Assembly: GCA_038373865.1 (NCBI GenBank) | Contig: JAXGGA010001691.1 | Location: 79,607-143,606 of the forward strand | Direction: 5' to 3' | DNA length: 64,000 bases | DNA from: Uloborus plumipes | Taxonomy: Eukaryota > Arthropoda > Arachnida > Araneae > Uloboridae | Part shown: piece by piece, positions 21,981 through 34,024 of the stretch | Numbering within the stretch: position 1 is the stretch's first letter | Layout of the letters: every line of letters begins with the position of its first letter | The notes under the pieces: generated by a model | The model's database searches: none | Told to the model about the DNA's origin: nothing | The model's input: the letters and a program-made list of their open reading frames with translations, nothing else | Program-made: the position numbers and the translations under genes

Positions 21981-24105
21981 TAAATTTTCTTCTCTATTTC
22001 ATTTAATTTTGTATTGTAGATGTAGATACGCAATAATTCATTCAACGAAGAGAAAAAGCCTAATAAAATGATGCAATACTCAGGTAATAAAAAATTGAAA
22101 TGAAAGCTATCAATTAGATAAGTTTATACTTTACAATCAAGTTTAGTTTGCAATGAAAGAAAAAAAATAGAACATTTCCTCTTATGTATATCGGAGGGCT
22201 TCTTTGAATGATCGCTTTCACGAGTTAAATTACTTAACGAGAACAAAGAAAAAAAGTGTGTGTAATCTGGGAAAAGAAATTCAGATAGAAATTTATGGCA
22301 ACAAATAGTCATGTGATATTAGTTTGCGGGATAATCCTGATGAGTTTTTTTTTTTTTTTTCGGTTGGTTTAACTGTAGCAATTTAAAAAGCATCTAGTGA
22401 AGTTCCTTTTTTGACACATAAATCATTTGCCCTCGTTCCCTGTTATCTAAATACGGTGTCTTGGAAGTTATGCGATATTTTTAACATCGCCAAACTTAGC
22501 TAGAAACAGACACGTAAATTATACACACATAAAATGCTCCGTTTACATTCAAAGTTTTCTACATTCTGATCAGTTTAAAGAACCTACCATTTTTTCACTA
22601 AATTTGGCAACTTTCCTTAAAACATCACCTAATTTTGAAACCTTATATTTTGATCTGGGTGGCCCATTGCCAGTTGCGTAGCCAAGGGAGACAGAGGGTC
22701 ATACCCTCTCCAATGAAGCAACAAAATTGCATGTATGAACAAACATGCAAAGGCCTAAAATTGCGCTTTTCAGCCTTCTATTTCTAAAATTTTCAGATGA
22801 CCCTCCCCCATGAAAAAGTTCTCGCTAGCCACTGACGAGAAAAAACGATTTATGGATCAAAAAACATGTTTCACTACTCTCTTAGGTTTTTTTTTTTTTT
22901 TTTTTTTCGCCGTTACACTAACGTGTGGTTCCCTGGTGAGATATTACGAAGCAGAATAACATAAACATCATCAGAAAAAATAAATCGAAGCAGAATAGCT
23001 TTCGGAAACATTGTATTAGAAAAAAATCCATTTTGGAGAAAACCACGAACAGGATGGCATGATTCTAAAACTTTCATAAATGCAAAGTAGATATTGTTTC
23101 CAAAGCTGATTTCCAATTCTATTTCAAAACACAAAAGGACAGGCAACCTTCAATTTTTGCTTTCGCAATCAAAAGCACTCCAGCCTTTTCTCGATGAGCT
23201 ATGTTATTGTCTAAATCTAAGTAATTTTCTAGAATAAATTCACTACCATAGCAACGCGAAAGCCTTTGAAATGTATACATAGTGGCAAACAACGGACTAG
23301 TATCTTTCCGCATTAGGACTAGTACATAATTTAACCTTGAAATAAATTTTTTCCACTTTTTTTATTAAAAAGGGAGGGAAAATTGAATTTTTACAATTAA
23401 AATGTCATTCAGTAGCTATTTTTTCTTACAAAACTTGCAAAGTGTAACTATTTAAAATAAATGCATTATTCTTTTGTGTCAGACTTAAAAAGCGTTTTAT
23501 GGGAGGGGGAAGGGGAGGCTGAAAAAAAAAGTTTTGAATATGAAAAATTTCTGAAACTGCATGTCAAATCGGACAAGAGTAAAGCGTCTATCAGAGCATA
23601 AACTTTATTAATTTCAGAAGCAATGAAAGAAAATATTCTTTCAAATGTTAAAAAAACAAACAAATAATAAATTCTATTTTGATCTCATACAATAAAGACG
23701 CATGGGAAATATTATCGGTGATTTGGGAGTCATGACCCCCCTCCTCCTTCCTTGTGATGATTTGCCTCTGTTACCACTGTGCATTGACCTTTACTTAAAC
23801 CTATTGTTGTTGTTTTTTTTCTAGTAACAATTTAAAAGTTAATTTGGTAATTTTTTTTACAAAAAATAAAAATAATAATAATAAAAATAAGTAACTGAAA
23901 AATGTGACGAATAGAAAAAAGAAGTGGCGACTGATAAATTTGCTTTTTTTTCGCTACTGGCAACCTGAAAAGTTTCCGAATCAGCAAAACTGCGATCTGA
24001 TATACATCCATCTGAATGGGGGGAAAAAAAGAAAAGAAAATTTGTCACAAAAGACGAGCACAGTTCTGTGACACAGAAAAAAGACTCAGTACATACTTCA
24101 CAATC
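21981..24105. other. intergenic; one degraded hAT-like repeat
   Basis: About 22670-22838 has weak hAT-type ends (CAGTTGCGTAGCCAAGG...GCTAGCCACTG) without a clear duplication. Minus-strand frames at 22913-23313 show no recognisable domain. The rest is AT-rich with T/A tracts. Confidence 0.35.
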
Positions 24106-24109
24106 GCAT

Positions 24110-24565
24110 CGTATTAGAAATTATACCCCACATCCGAACTCAAAAATCACCGCGGAGCAATTTTCCGGACGTTAGTTCCCCGTGTCGCGTGAAAAGTAAA
24201 ATATTAATCTCAGCCAACGCGCGTGCAATTACAAGCTGGATTGTCGCCAACGATGTCACCCGCGCGCTGTTCCTCGGGATACAAAATTGCAAAACGTCCA
24301 TTGTCCGAAGGAAGCTTCGTGCCGGAGAATGGGTCTCTGTCGAAATCGAAAAGAGGATTACGGAATTTACGGCCGGTAATTTATGGGCCAGTCATTGTGA
24401 TACCTTGGGTCGTAAATCGCATCGAAGAGTTCTTTTTACCTGCAGGTCCACTCACTCACAAACAATGGCAGCGACAATGTGGCAAATGCATGCATCCGAG
24501 CATTGCTTTCTTCCCACATTTGGCAAGAAAATTCCTCGGACATTTTTTGTCTACTTTAAAATGGC
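24110..24565. promoter_or_regulatory. candidate enhancer/promoter, CpG-rich with Sox-like sites
   Basis: About 450 bp of CpG-containing, non-repetitive DNA in an AT-rich setting. Sites seen: ACAATGG/CATTGT Sox-type motifs (about 24298, 24393, 24462, 24473), a TTTATGGGCC posterior-Hox-like site (about 24380), CAATTA and TGCATGCATCC. Two overlapping + strand frames (24189-24650, 24223-24573) arise here, but neither has a recognisable domain nor clear splice context. The regulatory call is inference. Confidence 0.3.
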
Positions 24566-24659
24566 AACATTAAACCAAAACCTTCAAACCGACCGAAAAA
24601 AAAAAAAAATCATCAGGATCATCCTTCAAACTAATGTCACAGTGCTATAACTCCAAAAC

Positions 24660-26021
24660 TACTTGTTACCATGAATTCCTATCTGAATTTCCTTTATTAA
24701 ATAAAGGAATTTGTATTTTTTTTTTTTTTTTTTTTTCCATTATTGCACTAACATATGGTTTCCTTGTATGAACTCTGTAAATGTTGTTTCTTTGCAAGCG
24801 CAGTGTCAATGCACGGGAAACGACTTGCCCTCGTAGCATTATTTTTTTATAATTGATTTTCTCGGACTGTAACGGCCAATTAAAATAAGTAAAAGAAAGA
24901 AAATTACTGGGAAAAAAAAGGGGTGGGGAGATTTCGAACGAAGGAAACCGATACAAATTTATGTATTTTTTTTCCGTATCATTACACTTCTTTAGCAATA
25001 TTTATCACATCATGATTGAAGTAACCAAAGTTTTTAGTTCTTTCAATGACATCAATTAATCAAGTTTGATTTCTTTCGCAAAAGGTTGTAAAAGTGCATT
25101 TTTTAAAATTTAATTTAATTTCATTCCTTTTTAAAAGAAGTAATTTCATTCAAACAGCAGTAAAAATGCAAATTATATAAAACTTAATAATGAGATTTAT
25201 ATATATTTTATTGTTAAACGAATTCTCAAAAGAAAAATAAGGAAAAACACAGTTCGAATTAGCGAGCAGCACCTTGCCTCTATTTCCCTTAATGATATGA
25301 TTTCATTGTGTACCAAATCTTGTTCGGCTCCTGAAGGGGTGCGTATTTAAAGATTCATTCAACTTTCAGACTAATAAACAGATCTTAATTAGCAGTAAGC
25401 TACAGCTTATTAATAGCGGTGCCAAATTTAAATTTAGTTCCTTGTGCGAAGATAATCTCAGCTTACATGATAAAAGTTGACTACCACCTTGTCTAAAACA
25501 AAAATGAACTGTAGTAATTATAAAGTCAATTCATTCTTAATGAAGTTAATCAATTCATTTCGTGACCAAACGTAAACAAGTACTGATTTGTGGATTTGGG
25601 GTTTTTTTAACTTTTCAAACAATGCAGATTTCTCATGTTTTCCTTGTTTTAAGTCATCAGCGTAGAAACCTTTAGATAAGTTTTTTTCACCAATGACTGC
25701 TATACAATAAAATCCCGTTACAACGAAATATCTGTTTGAGCGAAATAAATTTCCAGTCTAATCTTACAGTATTTCGAAGCAATGTAATTACCATTACATT
25801 GCTTGAATTTCATTACAACAGAATTTCAGTTACAACAAATGAAGTTAGTGGTCCGTTGAAGTTTTCCATGGGGATTTCCCTGCACTTGCTCTGCCGTTGA
25901 TTGATGGGATATTTTTTTTATTTATTGCAAAAAAACAAAAATGAATAATACTGTCGTGCTAAGCGCAAAAGTGGTATCTGCAGTTCAGCTCAAACTCTTT
26001 AAAGTTTTACGCCACCATGTA
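24660..26021. other. intergenic; weak pogo-end remnant
   Basis: AT-rich. 25705-25880 (ATAAAATCCCGTTACAACG, CATTACAACAG) resembles eroded pogo/Tigger termini. No gene supported. Confidence 0.35.
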
Positions 26022-27581
26022 TACTCGTGTCCAAAATTATCTTTACATGCATAAATTTACGGATTTCTCAGAAACTGTGAACTATGAACTTGTGATGTTT
26101 TGTGGAATGTTACATAGCACTATGACACATAAATAACAAAGGGAAAAAGTAAGGGCATTGCACATAATATAACATTGTAGCATGAAACATGAAAAATGGA
26201 AATAAAATGTAGAAAAACAATCTCAAAAAAAAAAAAAAAAGGAATAACGCAGAACAGAATCGCAGAAGCCTTACGATTTTAATACGGGATATGATCTCCC
26301 CTGGCTTGTACAAACATATCCCAACGTGTTTGCATGATGGCAATAACTTTGTTAACCACATTTTGGAGAATTAAGCCCCACTCTTCAAGTAATGCCGTCC
26401 TCAGAGCATTTATATCTCGGGGAGGATCAGGTCTAGACGTGCAATTGCTCTTCCAAGGTAGTCCCATAAGTTCTCTAACGGATTCATATCAGGAGACTTT
26501 GCTGGCCATGATATTCGCTCAATGCCTTGACTTTCAAGAAAGTCGTCAACGAGTGTTGCTCGAATTGGACGAGAATTTCCGTCCATAAAGGAAAAAGTCA
26601 GGTCCATATGCACCTCTGAAAAGTCTGACAAAAGGCTTTAGCACCACATCCCGATACCTCTCGCCGGTCACAGATTCACTGTCGAAAACTTATTGGGGTG
26701 TACGTCCATTGATCTTTATTCCTCCCCATACCAGCACACCAGTACGACCAAAACGGTCACGTTCGATAATGTTTGAGGGATGATTTCGTGTTCCTGACTC
26801 CCTCCACATGTAAACCCGTTTAGAATCACCTGTAAAACTAAACCTAGACTTATCAGTAAATAGAACATGGGACCATTGGTGGTCACTCCAATCCTGATAT
26901 GCTTCGCACCAATTCCGGCGTTCCCTCTTATGTTGTGCGGACAGTGAAACACATACCCTTGGCCTTCTGGCATAAAGGCCTGTATCATTAAGCCTTCTGT
27001 ATACCGCTTGCTGTGATAAAGCAAATCCAGTGACTGGTAAACGTTCTGAAGCTAACTGGCTAGCAGAAGATTTTCTGTTGCGATGGGTAGTTTTTGTGCT
27101 AAATACCGATCTTCGGCAGCAGTTGTCATTCGTTTACGGCCTTGTCCAACCCTTCTTACAACAGTTCTCTCAGTTTCAAACTGCTTCCGTAACGTGGAGA
27201 TTGTTTGTCATGAAATGTTCCGACATTTGGCTACATCCGTAATAGGCGGCCCTGCTCAAACTGCCGATAATTCGCCACTTCACAGATTCTTCTAAATGAT
27301 TCATCGAAGTCATAGCAATTCGATTTGAGCCCTTACACGCTGAAATCAAACGTTATATCGCAGAGATTTACCAAGTTACGCGTTTTGTGCAAAGCGCTTG
27401 GTTACGCATTGGTTGACGTAAGCCTACATTTGCATATCAGAGACTCTTTTGATCTTTTGATTGAATAATGCTAATTAGGCTTGTTTTTCACACATTTTCT
27501 GCAAAAATGGATCACATTGATTGGACATTTCATTGACTTTCATTAATTTTGTACAAGTAAAGATAATTTTGGACATGAGTG
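26022..27581 (-). mobile_element. Tc1-type transposon, degraded
   Basis: The ends TACTCGTGTCCAAAATTATC and (inverted) CACTCATGTCCAAAATTATC are flanked by TA (26020-26021, 27582-27583), giving 1560 bp. The transposase runs on the minus strand and is broken in several places (see separate entry). An A-run at 26224-26240 lies in the 3' part. Confidence 0.9.
26279..27270 (-). pseudogene. Tc1-type DD34E transposase, frameshifted
   Basis: Reading the minus strand and changing frame, the order is: an N-terminal helix-turn-helix region (about 27270-27030); ARRPRVCVSLSAQHKRER; the first catalytic Asp in LFTDKSRFSF (about 26845); VLVWGGI; a stop; then FMDGNSRPIRATLV, where the second catalytic Asp has become Gly. 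WPAKSPDMNPLENLWD keeps the Glu, 34 residues from the Gly, and a frameshift near 26430 leads into RPDPPRDINALRTALLEEWG. The C-terminus is near QTRWDMFVQARG. Several disabling changes make it dead; it is older than the element at 7857. Confidence 0.88.
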
Positions 27582-27840
27582 TATTTGATTCAGATGAAAC
27601 TTTTTTAGAATTTTTTTAAAAAATATTTGCCGTTCTCAAATGACAATTGTATTTAGGTAAAATACGTCACAAAGAGCCACCTGGTGGCGATAACTCAATT
27701 TTGTTAAAAAGTGCAGACACGACTTTCGTACTTAGCAAGGCAGAATTGTAATCATGAAGTCAATTCTTTTTAAAGTTTAAAAATTAATTTGAAATCCTAA
27801 ACAAGCATTTGAGTGGATTTAAAAATGTTCGAATGACACT

Positions 27841-28460
27841 TTGGAGGATTTCCCTGATTCTTGTCATCAGTTAAAAAGCGTTTCAGAAAACGCTTTGCCC
27901 CAAATTCTTGTCATAAGCGTATGGATTCCTTCAGACACGAAAATTGGAAGAAATATTTTACACGCAGGCCGAACCACTACCCAAGCCAACGCAATTATGT
28001 GGGCTCGGGGATCGCGGAAAAGGAATAAATCACACAATCGAGAAATAAATAAGAGTGGAACCGAGAGAGAGAGAAAGGGGAAAAGTTCGAATGCGATACA
28101 GATGAGCGGCCGCAATTGTTTTTCGAGAATGAATCCCAAGTTCGGAGAGAGGAAGTTCTTTGTTCTGGGATCACTCCCCTTAATTGGCCTGCTGATGAAA
28201 AGGAGCTGGCAGGAAAGGACGGCGTTTAATCATCGGCAGAGGAGATTATTATGGACTGTAGAAAAGAAATTGGCACTCTCATTCATTCAATCTCTTGAGG
28301 GGAGGGGGGAGGTAGTTTTGGAAAATTACATTGTGTTTTATCGCTGGTTAATAGAGTATGTGTTCCGTGAAATAGTTTGGTCAACAGTGAAGTGCGAGTG
28401 CATATTGAAAGAGTTGCCGGTGTTGGTCAGAAATTATGGCCTGGCTCTGATAAGCTGACT
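27841..28460 (+). other. 205-codon open frame in a balanced, GAGA-containing region; coding status unknown
   Basis: The longest unexplained open frame in the window. The product is basic and hydrophilic for about 100 residues (RKRNKSHNREINKSGTERER), then has SRMNPKFGERKFFVLG and RRLLWTVEKKLALSF. I recognise no domain, signal peptide or splice pattern. The DNA carries a GAGAGAGAGAGA run (about 28063-28075), a NotI-type GCGGCCGC and GGCC-rich motifs, as in arthropod promoters or Polycomb/GAGA-bound elements. An antisense frame of 90 codons overlaps. It may be a regulatory region with a chance open frame or an orphan exon; I favour the former. Confidence 0.3.
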
Positions 28461-28499
28461 TCCTAGCGCTTAGCGATTCTATTCGTTGAAATAGGGGTG

Positions 28500-29061
28500 G
28501 CGAAAGCCGATTTGCATTGCCGATAACGGTTATTGGTGCTGTGCCGATCGGACAGTTTTGCTTCTCTTTCAAACCAGGCATGAATGAACTCGTCCACGGT
28601 TAAGCATCAAGTTACCAGAGATTTTTTAAAACAAAACAATTTAATTATGCGTGTTCAAAGAAAGTTAAACATTTTGACATTTCTCATTTTTAGATGATTA
28701 TTGATTGTTTGATAACGAAAAACACTTAGCCCAGACTTGCGTTTTTGGGCAAGTAGAATTAAGAGGTTGATAATTGAAGGGGCAACTGAATAAAGGTGAC
28801 ATATGACAATTTTTCAAACTTACTTTTTACCATGGATGAAAGTGATGAGTTCATCAGTATCATGTTCCCTTAGTCACAGAAATAGTTGGTAACTAAGAAT
28901 ATGACCCCGTTTTATCCTTTGAGAAAAATCCATTAAAAAATAGCACAACATTTTTTGGAAGCTTTTTTTGGAAATTTAAAAAATTGTCACATATCACCTT
29001 TATCCATTTTCCCCTTCAATTAAAAATTAAAAAGCGAATAACATTATCTTTTTTCTTTGAT
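28500..29061. other. intergenic, nothing firm
   Basis: 28491-28560 (GGGGTGGCGAAAGCCG, CCGATAACGG) looks like an eroded hAT end. The remainder is AT-rich. Confidence 0.3.
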
Positions 29062-29286
29062 CAGGGTTGTGGACTCGGTGTCTGACTGATTTTGAGGTAA
29101 CGGACTCGACAGTCGATGATTTTAAAATTCCAAGGACCGTAGACGGTCATTTTTCCTCAAGTCCGCGATTTACTATGACTGTGCAGAGTCTGAGTCTGAC
29201 TCTTTTTGTGTAAAGGAGTCTGAGTCGAAGGCTCTTAAATTCTTGGAGCCGGAGTCGCTCATTTTTCTTCCGAATCCGCAACGCTG
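29062..29286. mobile_element. old GGAGTCGG-family hAT MITE
   Basis: Starts CAGGGTTGTGGACTCGG and ends GAATCCGCAACGCTG, with iterated (G)AGTC(T/G)GAGTC motifs inside. It is a diverged relative of the element at 59672-60396. Target duplication is no longer visible. Confidence 0.55.
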
Positions 29287-29991
29287 ATTTTTACTTCCCA
29301 ATTTTTTGAATAATTCGCACATATCCTCGTGCTATTAGAACTAAAATTCATTTGTGCAGCGTTTATAATAAGCTTGTGGTCAATTTCATGTGCGACGGAA
29401 GGACTTTTATACAAAAACTAAACTTTTAAGTGATTGCAGTGACGTTATTTGTATTGATTAAATTAGCTTTGTTTTCTTTGCATTTCACTGTTAACAATCA
29501 AAATATGAGAAACAAAACAGAAGAAATGGTTTTTATTCTTTTATTTTTCAATTTTTATGCTATTTTAACTTAATTTGAATAATTTTTCGTGCATTTAATT
29601 AAAATATTTTATGTATGTATGTTGTCACGGAATATGACAATTCAATTTTTCAATAAAAGTGACTATACCTTGAATGAAATTAAAAAATATATATACATTT
29701 CACTTTCTTAAAATGAAAGTAACCGACATATTTTCACAATAAGGCTTTTTTTTTTAAACTTTATTATTTATATTTTTATCCTCAGATACGGATGCTGGTT
29801 GTAGATAGATGCTTCCCTGATTATAAGCTGGTATCTCTTCAAATTTCCTGCAAGGAAACTGATTTTTTTACTGCTTCTGACTAACGAAATTCAAAGCATT
29901 AATTAATAAGCACATTTGCTTTTTCCGGTAAAATGTTAGCTGATGCACAATAATTGGAACAAATGTGCTTAATAAATATCTCAGTTACAAA

Positions 29992-32498
29992 CAGTGGCGG
30001 CTCGTGCCTTAATTTAGTGGGTGGGCCCGCAGTTATACATGTTCCCCCAGTAATGCTTACAAAAAAATGAAGGAAACAACTATCAAAGTAATGCTGAGCG
30101 ACATAAAATAATATTTAATTCTATTAATACAAATTTGCATTGCAAAATTATCTCATTTGATTTGATACATAGGTTTTATATTTTAAATGTTATACCAGCC
30201 TTAAGCGATCAATGTAATGATAATAACAATATTTTTCACAGATGACATACTTCCTATACATCACTAATGTTTCGCAAAGCTAGCTCTCAGAATTTTGCCA
30301 TTTTCGGACAGTGAAAATATTCATCACATTAAAAGTGTTACGCCACAAGTCGGTGCCATTACTCAAACATTACGGGACTGCACTCAAAAAGAAAACGAAC
30401 ATTTCTGCCTAAAACACACCCTCTCACCCCCTAAAAATGTCGACAACCTGCACCATGTGTTTTTGAAAGCCTCTATCATCAAATTAAGGAACTCATAAGG
30501 TAAATGACTCGATATAGGTATGCTTACATTTTTTTTTTTTTAATTTGGATACAAATGTTGCAATTTCAGTTCATGAAAAAACAAATCCTAACGGTGTTTC
30601 AACTTAAAAATGTCACTTTTATAGCCATGATATTTACATTAACTTTCAATTTTAATGTATGTGTATGCTTTTAAATAAATTGGATTACACTGGCTTGAAC
30701 AGTTATGGTTCCACTCACTTACCAATGTATGATCGTATACTCAAACTAGTGATGAGCTGAATCGAATTATTTTCAGGAAATACACACATGTACAGAACAA
30801 TATTAAAACACTTATTTTTCTTACAATATAATTTGGATCTTGACTTACCGATTCGAATAACATTAAAATTAAAACACGGATAACTGACTAATTTGATTAT
30901 GTTTGTCAGAAATATTTGATTAACTGATAATTAATTTCTTTTCAGATACGTGATTTGACTGATAGTCATGGTAACATGCTATATGTTAGAAATAAAAAAT
31001 CTTGTAGAACGCCTAGTTTTTATGAACCATTAGGTACCGTTATTAAACTTTGATAGAAATTTTTAATTTAACTACATTGCTTTTAAACAGTATTTAATAT
31101 TTCATATATTGTAAAACTTCAGAAAAATATATTGCAAAATATAGTTGTTAAATGTTGCGAAATTTTATATCCACGTGTTTCCTCTATGAATTATGAAGCA
31201 ATTTGTAAAATAATAATAATTTAAAGAATAAGTGTATTATTCATTTATACATTTTTAAGCTGAATATAGTTTTTATATACAGTAGACGTTGATACACTCA
31301 TTATTTTTATGAACGTTCAATTTCAACGTTTTGTTTTTTCTGGTTACTGCTTTAAATGAATTTGTAGTAGAACTTTAATGTTACGTGTCATAAGATTTAA
31401 GAAAAGTTATAGAGTAGCAAAAGTTTTTATTCAACATCTAAGTGTTTTTTCGGACATTAAAATCCCTATGAATGTGATAATATTAGTTGCAGGGATGATT
31501 ATCAAAAAGAGGGGAGGACTACTTCATCGATATTTTAAGGGAGGGTGTTGCCCGCTCTTTGGACGACTTTGGTCCTGGATATAAATGTAATCATTGATTC
31601 GGCTAAATAAATTTAGCATTTAGAGCTTAAGAATACTTATTAATTCTCCAAGCATTTATAATGTCACACCCGGAAGGATGACAAAGTTTCTAGAGTTCAT
31701 ACAATACTTACAACACTATGAGATTAAATTCAAACTAATACCAAGAAAATGGCAAACGGTCTGCAAGTCAAAAATAAAGTCTTCACACAAAAATTTTGAG
31801 AATAAGAATCTCTGTTCCCAAACGCAAATTAACCAATAAAATATACATGCACTGTATTACAAATAGGTGAGGGGGGCTGTAATGGAATTAGCAATCTCTA
31901 TGCCTGTTAGTAATATGTGTTGAAAGTAAAAAAGAAAGACAAAAAAAAAAAGAGGATTTATTATTAAAATCATTCAAAAAAAAAAAGAAAGAAAAAGAGA
32001 AAAACTAAGAGTACGAAATGAAAAGAGGCGAGTTTTTTCCCTAACGCAGGGACCTCACATTCTGCTCCTGTACGCAGTGAGGAGACACTTCCCTCTCCAC
32101 CGCTTTGGTTACGGACAAAGGGAAATCTCGGGCCAGGGAAGATGGGCCCACAGGTCGAATGTTACAATGGGGTGTCATCGCTATCCGCTCTTCTTAATCC
32201 AGCCACTGCGATTGGCTAAAATCGGAGATAGCCGCGGGCCTACTGAGAGCGGCCCTCAAGCTCGTTCTAAAAGCCGTGCGAAGCGCTAAAATTGATGGAG
32301 TTAGAAATCTTTCTTGTGCTGTGTTAGCGATGTGCGGGGGGGGGGGTGACTGTAGGTTTAAAATATGTTTTGTGCACTATGTTTTTTTTTTTTTTTAGTT
32401 TTTTGAACAGAAATACAAAACGATATGTTTTAATTATGTATTAGTTTTTCTTCCAATTTTTCTGGGTGGGCCCGGCCCATAGTGAGGAGCCGCCCCTG
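29992..32498. mobile_element. 2.5-kb non-autonomous hAT element, exact TSD
   Basis: The ends CAGTGGCGGCTCGTG and (inverted) CAGGGGCGGCTCCTC are flanked by identical GTTACAAA (29984-29991, 32499-32506). GGGTGGGCCCG lies just inside both ends. No transposase motifs were found in either strand. A GC-rich island at 32040-32290 is the only non-AT-rich part. Confidence 0.88.
32040..32295. promoter_or_regulatory. GC-rich CCAAT-containing island inside a hAT element
   Basis: About 250 bp of GC-rich DNA with an inverted CCAAT box (GCGATTGGCT near 32208), CCGCGGGCC and GAGCGGCCC, in a 2.5-kb AT-rich hAT element. It may be the element's own promoter or a captured host fragment. The 70-codon frame on + (32077-32289) is Arg-rich without a known domain. 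Confidence 0.35.
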
Positions 32499-32509
32499 GT
32501 TACAAATAA

Positions 32510-33077
32510 AACACCTCTTAGCTTAAGGTTTTTTCTTTTTTTTAATACTCTAATTTTAGCTATACAGGCAAAAGAAAGGAAAAAAAGGTGTTTATTTTAA
32601 AAAAAAATTTTAAAAGTCTAAAAACTACTGAAAATGGGAAGTTGGCTTATTTTAATCTACTCTGTAAAAAAATACTGCAGTACTGCTAGAAAATATCTAA
32701 GAAACTAGCATTCCATAAACTTTTCTTAGTAACCCCATACAACCCTTTCTTAAGTTAGCATTAGTTCAGAAGACGCTGTATCGTTACAACGTTACTAAAG
32801 AAAAAGCCGCTTCGTTACTTCTTTATAGAAAAAAAAATTGCAGTGCTACTATAGAAAACCTCTAGGAAACTGCGATTCTAGATGCTTTTCTGGGAACGAT
32901 ACAGCTTCGTTTTAGGTAAAATTGACGGCGTTACTTGAAAAGAAGCTGTGCCGTTTCTAGAAAATTTTATGGATGTCCTGTTTACTAGAGATTTTCTAGT
33001 AGTACTGCAGTAATTATTTTAGTATACAAGAAACCTTTATGAAGTCCAGTTTAATAGAGATTTTCTTGTAGCACTGA

Positions 33078-33122
<45 letters not shown>

Positions 33123-34024
33123 GCATTGTACCAGAAGTCAAGCGCTGTTATTTTCATTAATGATATTGCTTTCCAAAGCACCGATGTATTATACCGATTA
33201 TACCTCTGTGTCTGTTTTGAACTGTTTCTGTCTGTTTCTGTCTGACGTTTTGAAAGCTGTTGCTTCTAGTGTTTCTTTTTAAGGAGATTGTACTAGAAAT
33301 ATATAATTGAGTTCATATCTGATATATGCGCTCCTTTTGGATTACAAGCGCGCATACAATGTATAAACATGTAAAATATATGAGTAAAGGAAAGATATAA
33401 CCGTGTCTATGCAGAAAATCTGATAATGTGACTTCATGGTTGAATTGTATTTAAAGCTTGTTTGATCGATTTCAACATTGGAATTGATTCTCCTTACAAT
33501 GAGATTGCATGTCTCTTATTACTTGTAACGTTACTTTAACTATTTTATATGCCATTCATTTACGAGTAGGAATATTTTAGTACTCACATTTGAAAAGATT
33601 GTTCGATTAGAAACTACAAAATGAATTAATGGATTGAATCGTTATGCTGTCATGTAATAGATGTCATAAAAAGGGGCTGTTCCCGTTTTGAAGTGCCTAA
33701 TGCTCTAAATCTGGATTTGCCCTTGGTGCGCTTTAACGTGGCTTTTGACCTCCATGCTTCTTATCGACATTTAAATATTGCGCAGACGATTTCAGTGTTT
33801 AATTAATTCGTTCTTTTTTTTTTTTTTTTAATCGGAAGTAGTCATATTGATGTCTTTGCGGGGCATTAAATGAATACGCTACTGTTCTTTTTTTTTTTTT
33901 TTTTTTTTTCTCTCCCTGAATCTGCATTTTGTGAAAACTTCAACTCCTTGAATTCTGAACCCTTTTTGTTCTTGAAGATAAAATAAGAAATCGCACTTTT
34001 TTTATTTTTGCTGGTTAAAATAAA
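32510..34024. other. intergenic; poly-T and short repeats
   Basis: Contains a T-run of about 40 (33080-33119) and a repeated phrase TAGAGATTTTCT(A/T)GTAG.ACTG (about 32985 and 33056). 33640-33810 is a more balanced patch. No gene supported. Confidence 0.35.

Noticed and set aside
22913..23313. Two adjoining minus-strand frames that might form one gene
   Set aside because: No recognisable domain, frames overlap out of phase, no splice sites I trust.
24189..24650. 153-codon and 116-codon overlapping frames
   Set aside because: They occur in a CpG-containing regulatory-looking island in two frames at once, with no domain in either.
32040..32295. Promoter or first exon of WDR37
   Set aside because: It lies within a hAT element delimited by exact 8-bp duplications, so a native WDR37 promoter is unlikely.
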